Source of the DNA: Todiramphus chloris collaris
Lineage: Eukaryota; Chordata; Aves; Coraciiformes; Alcedinidae
NCBI GenBank assembly: GCA_025345505.1
Contig: JANVCC010000018.1
Span: 62,272,031-62,336,030, forward strand
Length of the DNA: 64,000 nt
Reading direction: 5' to 3'
Of this stretch, positions 1 to 12,800 are shown piece by piece. Each line of letters begins with the position of its first letter. The stretch's first letter is position 1. The notes under the pieces were generated by a model, which was not told where the DNA came from, did no database searches, and was given only the letters and a program-made list of their open reading frames with translations. Made by a program: the position numbers and the translations under genes.

Positions 1-699
1 CCCAAAAGAAGTAATTTCAGAGTTTTCCTAAAAATAAAAGAATTGGTGATACCAAAAAAAATGAAAACCAAAAAAGTTTGTAAAAATTTACCAGTATTGC
101 TGAGCTTCCCACATAAAAGAATTTGTATTCTAGACCTCCAAAACAACTGTGTTTTAATAACATTATCAGTTCTAGTACATTCCTAAGTAGTTGCAAGAAT
201 AAATCTGTGACTTGTAACCTTCTCTAGGAGCAGCACTGTATACAACAGGCCTGAGCATGACCTAAGTACTGTTAAAAATAATTCAGATACCAAATTGAAA
301 TAAAAATAAACCAGATACCCAGTTCATCTGGTGACTGTTCAATGCAGAAGGGCTTGATTTCTGGACAGGAAACATTAGGTACCACAACTTCTTTTTATGT
401 AAACTGAGATCCCACTCCTGCCTTGTGGAAATAGTGAGATAATCAGCATGTCCTATTGTCACCATGCAAGAATTGTCATGATTTGCATCTTGCATTAACA
501 TCAGTAAGCGAAGGGAAAGCTTCTGGTTCATATCATACTCCCCTATAGAGACACATTGTGATCCTTGGTTAATTCTTACTTTTGCATCATTTAATTTTGA
601 GTTCTGCATTCCCTTTTGCTCAAGAGTAGCTCTAGGGGCTGTAACTTATGCTTTAGGGCTTACTGTTTTCTTACAACCAGCTCTTACGTTTCTCTGCAG
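1..699 (+). other. ARFGEF3: ARFGEF3 intron (3' part) at the left edge
   Basis: Intronic sequence leading to the acceptor TTTCTCTGCAG ending at 699. I saw no further exon of the gene here and no repeat that I recognise. The reading frames on both strands are short and look like chance. Confidence 0.7.
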
Positions 700-865
700 A
701 AGGAGTTCATGAAGCAGGTCCAGTCCAGTGGAGTGCTGATGGTGTTTTCCCAGGACTGGGTTGAAGAACTGTACCACCAGGTACTAGAAAGGAACATGCT
801 GGGGGAAGCTGGATACTGGGGAAGCCCAGAAGAGCACAGCCTTCCACTTATCACCATGCTGACTG
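700..865 (+). CDS. ARFGEF3: ARFGEF3 exon, end of Sec7 region (residues 1-55)
   Basis: Starts in phase 0 after TTTCTCTGCAG and ends in phase 1 at a GTCAGT donor. It encodes a helix-rich stretch containing [13 protein letters not shown]. By the human numbering I remember, this falls at the last helices of the Sec7 domain. Confidence 0.9.
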
Positions 866-3800
866 GTCAGTACTATGTTATGGTGGCAAGGCTAGCTTCC
901 AAACACGTCTTAAACTACAGTAACATGCTGCTTCGTTGCATTGCCATACATAATAACATGTCATCATGCAATATGTGGTGTTTCACAAAATTACCTGTAG
1001 AGAAGGAATCAGACTTAACTGTGGCAGGTACTTAAGTTTTGGATTGGATCAGACAGAAATCTTTTGAAGCATGGATTTAAAAACTGTCTCTGGGAGACAA
1101 GGAGAGCAGATTTCTTCACTGAACCTAAATATCTCTGGATTCTGTCAGCCTCAGTTCTGGTAGACTTGGTACCTGTTATTGATAAGTGGTAAGGCTGCTG
1201 TTTTCTTGATGTCACAGCAAAGCCATTTCAGTATGCCTGTGGTGCAGTACAAATATAAATCCTGGAAGCCTTCCCCAGGTTGGGTTCCCCTTGGTTCAGG
1301 TTTGTGCTATGCCAAGGATACACCAAATGGCACTAGAAAGAGGCCGAAAACTTGGAGCAATTCTAAAACATGCTTAAAAACAATCAAGGAAAAAAAAATT
1401 ATCAGATGAAAGGCAGCAGGTTATCTATGATAATATATTGATATAAAGCACGCTGTCTGATTGAATGTGTATACTGTATGATTGCAAAGAGATAATTAAA
1501 ACAGTGTATGCAGGGATAACACTGGCTTCAGATGAGCCATTAACTGGTAGTCAAAGGGCACCGCTCTGTAAGCTTTTTGCTGATTGTATTGAGCTCAGTT
1601 TGCTTTTAGCTATTGAGCTGGAAAGCTGAAACACTTTGGAAAAACAATGTCTATGAAGTATGTGGGGGAGAGACAGCACTGGGACATAGGATCCCTGTGC
1701 ATCTTGAGGACTCAGACCAAGGTCTAGGAACATCTAGATAGAGGATTTAGCAAGATTTGGAAGGTAATACTAAGAAATGTGGAGATTTAAAGGTATGGGA
1801 AGTTCTGAACTGTGAGAAGTAGGATTAAATATTTGCTGAGAGTTCTGTTGACTGTGTAACTTCGGGGGGGCGGGAGGAGGAAGGGGCGCTTTTGAGACTG
1901 GGATATTTCTCCTCTTCAAGAAAACATTGGTTCTACTGGGCAAAGCATAAGATGCCACAGCTCATGTTTTGGCCAAAGCTTCAGAAGGCTGACATAAAAG
2001 AGAACTAAAAAGCACACCTGAGAAATCAGGAGTGCTAGTACTTTTTGAACAAAGAGCCAGTAGGAGATGCTTTCCTTATACCATATGTGTGTCGAATAGT
2101 AATCTGTTGTTTTTTTAATGTTCTGGCAGACATCGATGGCTTGGGAAGCAGTGTAATTGGTGGCCAATTGATGGCATCTGCTTCAGCTCAATCTCCTCTT
2201 TCACAAAACCAGAAGACAGACGATTCTGTTGTTGCAGGTATTGAGACTGTATTATAAGCACAAGTGTATCTACCAGCAGTGGGTTATTATATACCATAAG
2301 TATATTCAGATTAATTGTGGTTTAGAACAACAATTTTAGGGTTGAGGGATGTTAGTACATTCTACACGTGAATTGGTAGTCCAGCATGCAGAGGACAAAT
2401 ATGACCTGGTTTTTGACCACTGATGATAAAGCTGCTGTTGTGTCATTTTCCAGTAGTAATAATGCATTTCTCATTCCAGGAGTTGCTTTCGCTCGATACC
2501 TTTTAATTGGCTGTTGGAAGAACTTGATTGACACTTTGTCCACACCACTGACTGGCCGCATGGCAGGCAGCTCCAAGGGGCTGGCCTTCATCTTAGGAGC
2601 AGAAGGAGCCAAAGAGCAGAACCAAAAAGAAAAGGACTCCATCTGTGTAAGCCTGGATGGACTGAGGAGGGCAGCCCGGCTGAGCTGTGCTCTAGGTACT
2701 GCTGCATGTGGGATGTCATGGCAGACTCATAAAGCAGGATGGTAAATTTTCTTGAAGGAATTTGGGAGAGAAAAGAAACAATAACTGTGTTGTTGCTTTA
2801 CAGGAGTTGCTGCTAACTGTGCATCTGCTCTTGCCCAAATGGCTGCTGCCTCCTGTGTCCAAGAAGAGAAAGAGGAAAGAGAAATCCAAGAACCCAGTGA
2901 TACTATAGCTCAAGGTAACTTTGTGATTAAATTACCTACTTTATCTCATATTGCCTGCAAAGATGCAACTGGAAAGTACTTGGCTACACATAGGACAGAG
3001 AGGAATGCCATTATTGTGCACAATTCACTTGTAGGCATATGGGTTGTATGTCTAAGGGCTTCAGTACATGCCCTCCTGTCCTAAGTTCTTAACATTATGT
3101 CACATTAATTATATTTTATTTGGAACTAAAATCAGTGGAACAACAGGTAAGCCAACAGCCTTTTTGAAACGTGCATTTTTTATACCTTGTGATACTAGGA
3201 AAACCAGAGGGCATCAGAGAAACATTTTATCTTTTTAAATGTATTTAGTGGTCATATAAGCTGAGTTTGCATCCCTCTTATGTCTTGTGTATACACCCTT
3301 GGTTGTCTTTCATCATCATCAGAGATGTAAAACTGTTTCTGAATCATGTTAAATGAAGCTGAAATTTAACAACTGATATATTTATAACATGTAAAAAGTT
3401 CAGTATCTCCATACCTCTACTTTAAACTCAGTGAAAGCTGGTAAAGGCAATGTCTGCAATGTCTCTAATGCCTGTTTGGATAACATAAAATGTGTCTGAT
3501 GACATCTGCTTTCTAATAGTAAGAATCCCATAAAAATAGCACCATGACACACAAATGACCCCGCTTAGCACTTATATTTGGTGTCTCAGTAGAGAAAACA
3601 ACACTGAATGGGCCTGAGCACAAACTAGCTTTTGACCCCTCTACTAGATATGACTGAAGCGAGTTGGTCAGGCTACACTGAAGCAAAGAGGAGGCAGTAG
3701 CAGTGGCCAGAGGCCTACGAATCTGTTCTGTGAAAGCTCACAATACTTCAAAATTTGTTTCCATTCCAATGCAGCATGAAAACTAAGCTTTTTAGAGATT

Positions 3801-6800
3801 ATCAGGAGAAAGAATGAGGTTCAAATGCTTATGGTTCTGATCAGGATTAGTTTTGCATTGACCAGAGTATCCATTAACAAGCTCTTTGGTGAAACTTTTA
3901 TATAAAAATACATGTGAAATCCACAAACTTTTTTTTTTTTTACCATAAGTAAGAAAATTTTGGTCAAAGTAAATAAATACCCAGCCATCCAGCTCCAAAG
4001 AGAAACGTGTAGTATCATGGCAATCTGCATCTGTTCTGTGGGCAGCAAGATGTGAATTTGGGGGTGGAGGGTGTCAATCTGGTATCGACATTTTTCATGC
4101 ATATAAGGTAAATCAAAAGGGATTTAAATTTTAAAACTGTCTTATGTTTATTAGGAAGATACACGTTTCTCTGGTTTGTTTTTTGTCTAAAATCCACATT
4201 CTTATATAGCTTTCAGACCGTACACCTTTGCCATCACCCTGTATACAGACCAGTGTTTGTTTAAAAGTTGGAGAAGCTAATTTTTATTTTTATGTTTTCA
4301 TGCTACAGTGAAACAGAAAGTGGAGCAGAAACTGGAGCAGATGGGGAAAGTGCAGGGAGTCTGCCTGCACACTGCTCATGTTTTGTGTATGGATGCAGTC
4401 CTTAACGTGGGCCTGGAGATGGGAAGCCACAATCAGGACTGTTGGCCTCATGTGTTCAGGTATTCACCACATGAGTCAGCTTTTCCAAAAGAAACTGAAA
4501 TTATACCATGTCACCTGAAAGTAATGAATGGACAAAAAGGACTTTACATACTCTGGGAGTGTTCTGTGTAAATAGTGTCAACCTGAATTAACTTCAGGTA
4601 TCTGTAAGAGAAAAGATGGTGCTGTTTTTTATCACTATTCAGACAAATTTAATGCTTAAAAACTGTAAAGTTATCAGAAGACTGTGACAGACCCAGGAAC
4701 CGAAATGGGCTTTTGGGGCACCTGCACTAAACCATTTGCTGTCTAGGCATATGTGAGGCCAAAGGATGTAAGAAGGCATGTTGTCTATGTGTAGTCTGAG
4801 GGTTAGAAATCATCTGTTTACCGCTTGAGGAAAATGTCCTGTGCATTGTATCTGGTTCAGATGTAGAGATCCGTGCCTGCGAATAGGCAGTGGGTTGCAA
4901 TGTAAGCTGGCTTCCCACAGTGATGGGGCTGTGAGGCAGCTGAGAGCCATACTTGAATGATCCTTCAGACTCACCTCTGGAGTACAGACCCAAGTGTTTC
5001 TTCAGTGAGTCTGGTGGTTAGTGGGGGGAGGAAGTGTTGTTTTGAGGGTTTTATTCATCTTTTGCTTCTCCTGTTTGTTCTCAGGGTGTGTGAGTACATC
5101 AGCACGCTGGAGCACACCCACTTCAGTGATGGTGCTCCCCAGCCCTCCCTTACCATCACCCAGTCACAGCAGGCACCTGGAGGGCTGCACCCAGATTCTG
5201 AGCCTGGGGAATCTCCCCAGGCACTGACCCCCAAGCAGGAGACCACCCTCAGCAGCAATCCTGTCATTCAACCAATTTCTATCCAGGAACTTATCAAGGA
5301 GAGCAGTAAGGGCAGAGCTTTTGACTTCCGTGGAGGCAGTCTGCTGTGTGGAACTAGTGCTGCCAAGGCTGTTCTCACACTCTCTACACAAGCTGACAGG
5401 TAAAAGCAATACTGTCAGGAACCAGAATCCTTCTTCCTGAAGCAGAACCTAAAGGGACCTTTTTGTGATGCAGTGGGATCTGATCTTTGCCCATTGCAGC
5501 CACTTGCTTCAGTTGAGTTTCAAAGGAGAGATGTGTGTGCGTCACAACCTACAGTTCCTTAAAGACCCGGTTTTCTGCATCTCTGTGTTATCTGCCCTGC
5601 AGGTGCTGGGCGGAGGGTGTCTGTGCACAACAGTGAATATGCCAGTGAAACCAAATGCATCATGAGAGTGGTAGATTTATCACTTGCATGTAAATTAATC
5701 TGTTGCGTTCATTAAAGCAGCCAAAATTAAGTGGGTGTCTTGTCCTGACATGAAGGGACTGAGTGACAAGACCAGTGTCAGTTAGAAAGCAGCTGCTTCT
5801 GTCAGGAATGTGTGGACAGCTTGTAAGTCTGCCCCACTGTGTCTGGAGGAGGAAGGGCCACCAGGGATGGTTATAGAATGGTTAGGTTGAATGTCCCTAC
5901 AACAAGTCTGCAGACTGATATGTCACAGACTTTTTGGCTATTTCTGCTATTTTTTTCAGTGACCCAGGCTAGAGCTGAAAATTTCCTGGGTTTGCATGCT
6001 TCTAATAACCTTTTTCTCCATCTGACAATTTACATTCTTGATCTCTGCCCATAGGAGGGTGTAGAGGAAAAAGTAATGCCTACTGACACTGCTTGCAGGA
6101 GTTTGACTCTGTGCATGAAAAGTACCTTTTATTTAGGAAGTTCACAACGCAACTCGATTTGGAGGATTAGAGAAAAGTAGTACTGTGATTCTATTGATGC
6201 AGGTTTGATTTCTGCAGTGCGTACATTATTAGGACTCAATCCCCAGCTTCATAGGACTATAGAAAGTTTCATGAAAAGCAGTATCAGAAACTCATATTTG
6301 TGTCAACTTGTGGCTGCATCATGTGAAATTCCACTGTAATCTCTGTGGAACACACCTCCTGTGTAAACATGTTTACTGGTTTAAGGGTACAGATTTTTAA
6401 CTTAAGAGCCTATGACAGCTGAAAATATCAACTTCTGTTTGTATTCCAAAATAGCAATTCAGATACAGTGACTTTAGGTCTAAGATTTGAATTAATTTGT
6501 TTTTGATGTAACTTCAAGGGGTGTAACTTCAGATGGAGCAAACTGGTGTAACTAAATTCAGTGAAGCTATGATCATCTTTGTCGTGAGGACTGGGCATAT
6601 ACTTACTGGTTTTGTGATTACTGGTTCATGAACTGCTTACAGTAATTAAGACTCAGAAATGACCATTCCTTGAAAAATTGACATTTTGTTTGAATCTTGA
6701 AGGGTTCTGGTTGGTCCTACAGCACCCTACTTTCCACCCTCCAGTTAAAGTTTCTGGATCAAAGTCTTTCTGTAGCACTGCATAAATGAAAAAGCCTTCA

Positions 6801-9800
6801 ATAACCCAATATGTAACCAAGGGCAACACACAGCAGCCATGCACAGATAATGTTGTCCTCTTACATGCATATTTAAGTCTGCATCTCATGAATTTTTCAA
6901 TTAGATTCTGTTCTTTTACTCACAGGCTCTTTGAAGATGCTGCTGACAAGTTAAACCTGATGGCATTGGCAGGCTTCCTTTACCAGCTCAAGAAGGCTTC
7001 TCAGGCCCAGCTTTTTCATTCAGTCACAGATACAGTGGATTATTCCCTAGCAATGCCAGGTAAATTGCCTGAGGATCTCTTACAGAGTTCTATGTTTCAT
7101 ATACAGCTTTACTGCTTACAGGACTTACTTTGTATTCTTAGAGTTTTAATTTTTCCAACTGAAATTTCAAGGTATAAACAAAACACAGTATTTAGTCTAA
7201 GACTTTTCTGTAGGAGCGATTAAAAGTCTTTAGAAAAGGTTGAGTGCTTTTTTTTTGACAGGAACCACATCCACACCTGCTGTGAAACACTTCAGAGGAC
7301 ATTCATTTAGTTCTTGGATTTTGGGGGTGTTAATTATCCACAGATATTTAATCACAACTCCATTTTGGAGCCTGATCCATTAAGGAAACTTGGATGATTG
7401 TAGACCTAAGACTGGGGACTTAGGTTAGACATTTAACAGTGGGATAGCCTCAGAAGGTGATAGCAATCAAGTAACACAACTGCAGAATGTTAAATAAAGC
7501 AGTGGAATTTGTCCTGCTGACTCTTTCCCAGCAGCATGGAGCATATACCTGAAAATACAAAGCCTGTAAATTGTTGTTTCCATCATTGTGTCAGAGCAGA
7601 AGGACCAGACCCAAAGGAAGGATTGGATCCAAAGAAGATATGTCACTTAAAATTGTACTGTGCTTTTACAAGTTACATTACTCACACAGGTTTTGTTCTG
7701 TCCTGTGGCAGATGTGGATTTATCTGGTACATGTCTCCAATTTAATCAGTTTCCCCTTGCCCTCAAGTGCTACTTGTCATTTTTTCAAGGTGCCACTTCG
7801 TGTTGTTCGTTTTTTGCTCTTGTTTGTCTCCAGACCTCAGCATTCATCACTTTATTTTTAATAAACAGCAATCTTCTCATCGTGAATCTAGTAGTCAATT
7901 AACAGTAGTTATTAATAATGAAATTTAAATTAGGATAGAGCAATAAATTGCATTTTTTTAATATGTATATTAAAAGTGGTATGCTACCAGATTACATCTT
8001 TCATTAGCGATAAAAGCACTAACATATATTTTAATGAATGAAGTGTCTTTCCAAATGTCCTAAGAGCAACAGAAAATTAGTCCCTTTCAGTAGGAAATAA
8101 CAAGTATTACTGACTGGGGAACAGAAAAGGATTTTCTCACATGCTCTGCTTTGTATCCTTTGCTTGCTAAGAAATGCAAAAGGACAAACCAAAATAAAAT
8201 AATTTGCAGTTTGTATTCTTTCCTGTAGATGTCACCAAAGGTTTTTGCAACTACTGGTTTGGGCCTTAATATTGATTATTTAACTTCTTGTTTAACTTAT
8301 CTGCACTATTTCTCCAAGCCTTTGTCTTTAAAATGTTTGCAAAAAAAAAAAAAAATCCAAACCCAAACACTTAAATAAAAGTACAGTGTGTTTGATAAGT
8401 TATGATTAGAACTTGGGTCCATCTCCTGTTCTTTTACATACACAGGAATGGGTTGTGTATACTTTTTTTTTTTTTTTCCTCCTTTTTTCTTCACCACCCT
8501 TTCCCTCACTCCCCCACTTAGTACTAGTAATTTCTAACCTGCTTTGAATTCCAATTTAGACATCAGGAGATGAAGAAGCCGATGTTGCTTGGCTTCCATT
8601 TATTTTCTTTTATTCTGTTGTAGGTGAAGTAAAATCCACCCAGGACAGGAGAAGTGCACTTCACTTATTCCGACTTGGTGATGCCATGCTCAGAATCGTA
8701 AGGAGTAAATCTCGCCCCTTGCTCCACCTCATGCGCTGCTGGAGCCTGGTGGCACCTCACCTTGTAGAGGTAGGAATGGGGGAAGAAAATGGGAATGTGT
8801 GCAAGAGATAACAGAGCTGAAAAAGCTCAAGAAGGCTTGATAACTCCCAAAATGTTTATCAGTCCTCAACATTATCAAATCTGATTACGCTTCTGATGGG
8901 GTATTGTAAATGCTTTGTCAAATATTGTGATAATGCCACTGAGGAGTGCACTTTTAAAACTGGATTGTGCAGCTCCAGGGACAATGAGTTGGTTTTCTTG
9001 TGATGTGAAACTTCCTGTGTGTCTGTCATGAAAAAATTAAAATGCCCAAAGACATTACAAATAACTCCTTCATCTACCTATCTTCCCAGTCAAGGTCTGC
9101 ATCCTTGCAGGCCTTCCCATAGAAGGATTCAGGCTTTCTTTTCGCACATAAAGCCAGTTCAGATGGGAAAATGGTGACATTTTTCCCTTTCCTTCTCTTT
9201 CTTTGTGTACCCTGGTCAGTGGCATGCCAGTAGCAGCCACATAATGGATTTCAGTCATAACAAATGACCTTTTCTGAGACAAACTTTCAGTCTTACCTTG
9301 TAAAATGCTGGTGTCTTGACTTCTCAGATTTTTCTGATTTCTGTCATTGGTAAGAATAAACATTCAGTACTTCTTTTCTGTTGGTCAAGTATTTGGAACA
9401 TCTGCCCATGTCTATTGTGATCATGCTTCTCTGGAATTTTAAGCTGAGCTCTTCTGTAAATTGCCATAGCACCTCAGTTCATTGTCTCAAAAAAATGTGT
9501 GGACTATCTTACAGCGGAGTTCAGACATTGCGGAGTCTCAGTGGAATCCCTGTAAGTAGAAATAGCAGAGAATAGCTTTGTTGTATGCTTTAATAACCCT
9601 TTATCTTGAAAACTAGTGTCTCACTTGCCTTTGGATACCAGCCTGAGACCACTTAAAATACTTTTCATGTTTTTTAAGTCTTTTAAGACACAATCCAGTC
9701 TAAACTCAAGTACCTTCTATGTTTTTAGAATGCAGGGCTGATCCATCTTTTTGGTTTACCTCAGTGTAGATGAGGGCATTACTGGGAAGGAGCAACATCA

Positions 9801-12800
9801 GGGAAAGGACAGAATGCCACTTAACCTGCATATTCTCTCAAAACAGTAACTTTGTATCCAGGTTCCCTGGTGTTCAATTTTTTCATAGCCCTTCTAAAAG
9901 TGATGAGAACCTTCTCACTGCACATTCCATAAACAGATAAATAAAAAGTGACATTTGGTCATGTATAAGTAGGGGTGGTGAATATATGCAGAAACTACCT
10001 TTTTGAAGGGAAAAATGGTCACAGGATAAAAGCAAAAGATGTTTCACTCAAGTTCTGTTATGTGGTTTTTATTATTTAATTTATTTATTTTTAGCCCTGT
10101 GCTTTTTGAATTGTGAGCAAACATTCATGCATCTGTGGGGCTCCAAGTAGCTTAAGAGTCTCAGTCACCTGTTTCCATGGCAGTACTCTCCCATTTTCAT
10201 TGCAGTGGGGTGCCTAGTCACATCACTGATGAAGCCGTTTTAGGGTTCAACAACATGAAGTGATTACTTCCCTTAAAAGTATCTCACTAAAAATAAATGT
10301 TTTTGCTTGGACAAACTCTAATACTCCTCCTTTCCTTGCAGGCTGCCTGTCATAAGGAGAGACATGTGTCTCGGAAGGCTGTCTCCTTTATTCATGACAT
10401 CCTCACTGAAGTGCTGATGGACTGGAATGAGCCTTCTCATTTTCACTTTAATGAGGCGCTTTTCCGCCCCTTTGAGCGTATAATGCAGCTAGAGCTATGT
10501 GATGAGGATGTCCAAGACCAGGCAAGTCAGCCCTGATCAGGGTGTCTGTATCTGGCCTACCATGCCCACAAGAAGGATAGTCTCCAGGGTACACTTTGTC
10601 CACTTTAGAGTGTTTCCCAAATTCCTTTCAGATGGTGCCCCTTAATCATCTTCAAGGAATCAGGAGGTCTCTGTCTACCTAAGCCAGCATTGTGGTAGAG
10701 CACAGAGACAGTACACCTGGCTTTAAAGCAATTAAAGAAAACTTTTCTGTTATCTATAAATAATAAATTAGTCTAGACTGACTTAGTGAAATCTAGGAAT
10801 GTGTTTAAAGCCATCCTCATTCCTTTGGAAGGTCCCTCTATGTATCAGTTCTGGTTTTTGGTTTGATTCTTTTAACCTCTCCTACGTTGTCTGCAGGTAG
10901 TCACTTCTATAGGAGAGTTGGTGGAAATGTGTTCTACGCAGATTCAGTCAGGTTGGAGACCCTTGTTCAGCGCCCTGGAAACAGTGCACAGCAGCAGCAA
11001 GTCAGAGGTTAAAGAGTACCTTGTAGGAGAATACTCTATGGGTAAGAACTTCCTGCACTGACTCTTCAGTATGTGCTTTTGTTTCCCTGTCTTATTCCTT
11101 GGGGACACAATAAATAACTCAATATACTTAAATGCCCTACCTGAACAGTGGCACTTAGCAGTGGCACTGCAATACTCCAGGACTGACTGTCCTGAAGTGT
11201 CTGGTTTATTAGCTGGGCTGGAAGGGAAAGCAGAGGTATTGTTCTGACTTTTTATCCTCTAGATTCTGGCAGATAAGTAGAATGAGAAAGCAATGCTTCA
11301 AAGCTCCCTGAAAATTTTCGAGCAGAACAGGAGTACAGGAATACAGAGCTTGGCTGGGTCTCTGCCACTGTCCTGATAGAGAAAGGAAGACATGCTGCAT
11401 ACAAGCATCACGTCTCATGTGGACTGTCTTTCTTACTATGGGAAACCTACTGCCCTCATACATCAGGGTAACTTGGTGTGATACTCTGGGCAAGTGCTTG
11501 TCCAGGTCCTTAAATCACAAAGCTTCAAATTGCTAGCTCTATTACAAACAGTGTTTGCTGTAAGAAGGATTTTGCATCCCTCCCAGAGGTGTTTGCTTGT
11601 ATGGAAAGTGGGTAATATGGGAAAATCATTTTAATCTGTTCTTCTGCCCCATTAGAAGGTATTTTTAAATGTTACAAATCCTGTGTAAGGGATATGGTTC
11701 TCACAACACAAGTTGCCTCAGGAGCAAGAGTAGGTTTTACTTCTAAGATCATTTCTGTCTCTGCCCAGAATAGGAGAGATTCTACAGATTCATTCAAATT
11801 GTTGAAAAACTACTGGAAAATCACCTTTATGGGTGATTTTATTGTTATTTCCACAGGGAAACGCCAGGCTCCGGTGTTCGATGTCTTTGAAGCATTTCTA
11901 AACACAGACAGCATCCAGGTCTTTGCCAATGCCGCCACCAGTTATATTATGTGCCTTATGAAGTTTGTCAAAGGACTGGGTAAATTTTTTTAACTTCCTT
12001 TTATCATGGTATGTCAAACTTGATCCTGCAGGAAAGGAGAATTCGGTTATGTAATACATAGCATGTTAGGGAAGAGAGAGTCACTGAAGAAACTGGATCC
12101 AGAATGCTGTAAAAAACTCAATTAAAATAAAGGCAAAGGGTTTATTTCAGAAACAATTTTAACATTATCAATTCTTCAAGTTGTTATAGCAGCAAGGTGC
12201 ATCTCACTTTTAAGTCTCTGCTTCATTTGATCTTAGTTTGCATGAGAACTTGGTTAGGAAGGGAAGGGAAGGGCAACACAAAATCAAGCAAACTTCCCCT
12301 GCCCACCTCGGCAGCAGTAGTTTGGTATGTGCAATGCTAAAAATCTGCTGAACCTTCAGTGAGATCATGAGCACTGCAGCTAACAACACTCTGTCCTCAT
12401 GATTAGTTTTCTTACTGTGTTACTGAGAGCAGTGGAGACCAGGTGTGTAAAGCCAAGGTGACCCTGCAGAGTAATAGTGGTGCTTCAACAAACCTCAGAA
12501 CAAAGGCAAATGGTGTTGGGTCATTCTGCTCCCATGTTCAAGTTCTCTGACTTGCCTTGATCGTTAGAATTTGACACTCGTCATTGAATGGTGGCAATCA
12601 TTTTTTGCTTTCTTCCTTATGTAAACTGAAAAAGTTCTAATGATTGGTAAAATGGGGCACTTTTTTATATATACACATTAATTTTCAGAGGTATCTAGGT
12701 CTGTCAGCAACTCCCTTTGTTTTAAATGAAGCACCTAACTGCACTGGATCTAGTCTTTAATGATACTCTTGTCTTACTAAGCTATTTCAATGGGGGAAGA

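Noticed and set aside
5866..5900. Possible CR1 tail (ATAGAATGGTTAGGTTG)
   Set aside because: Only about 20 bases resemble the reverse complement of a CR1 3' end; too short to call.
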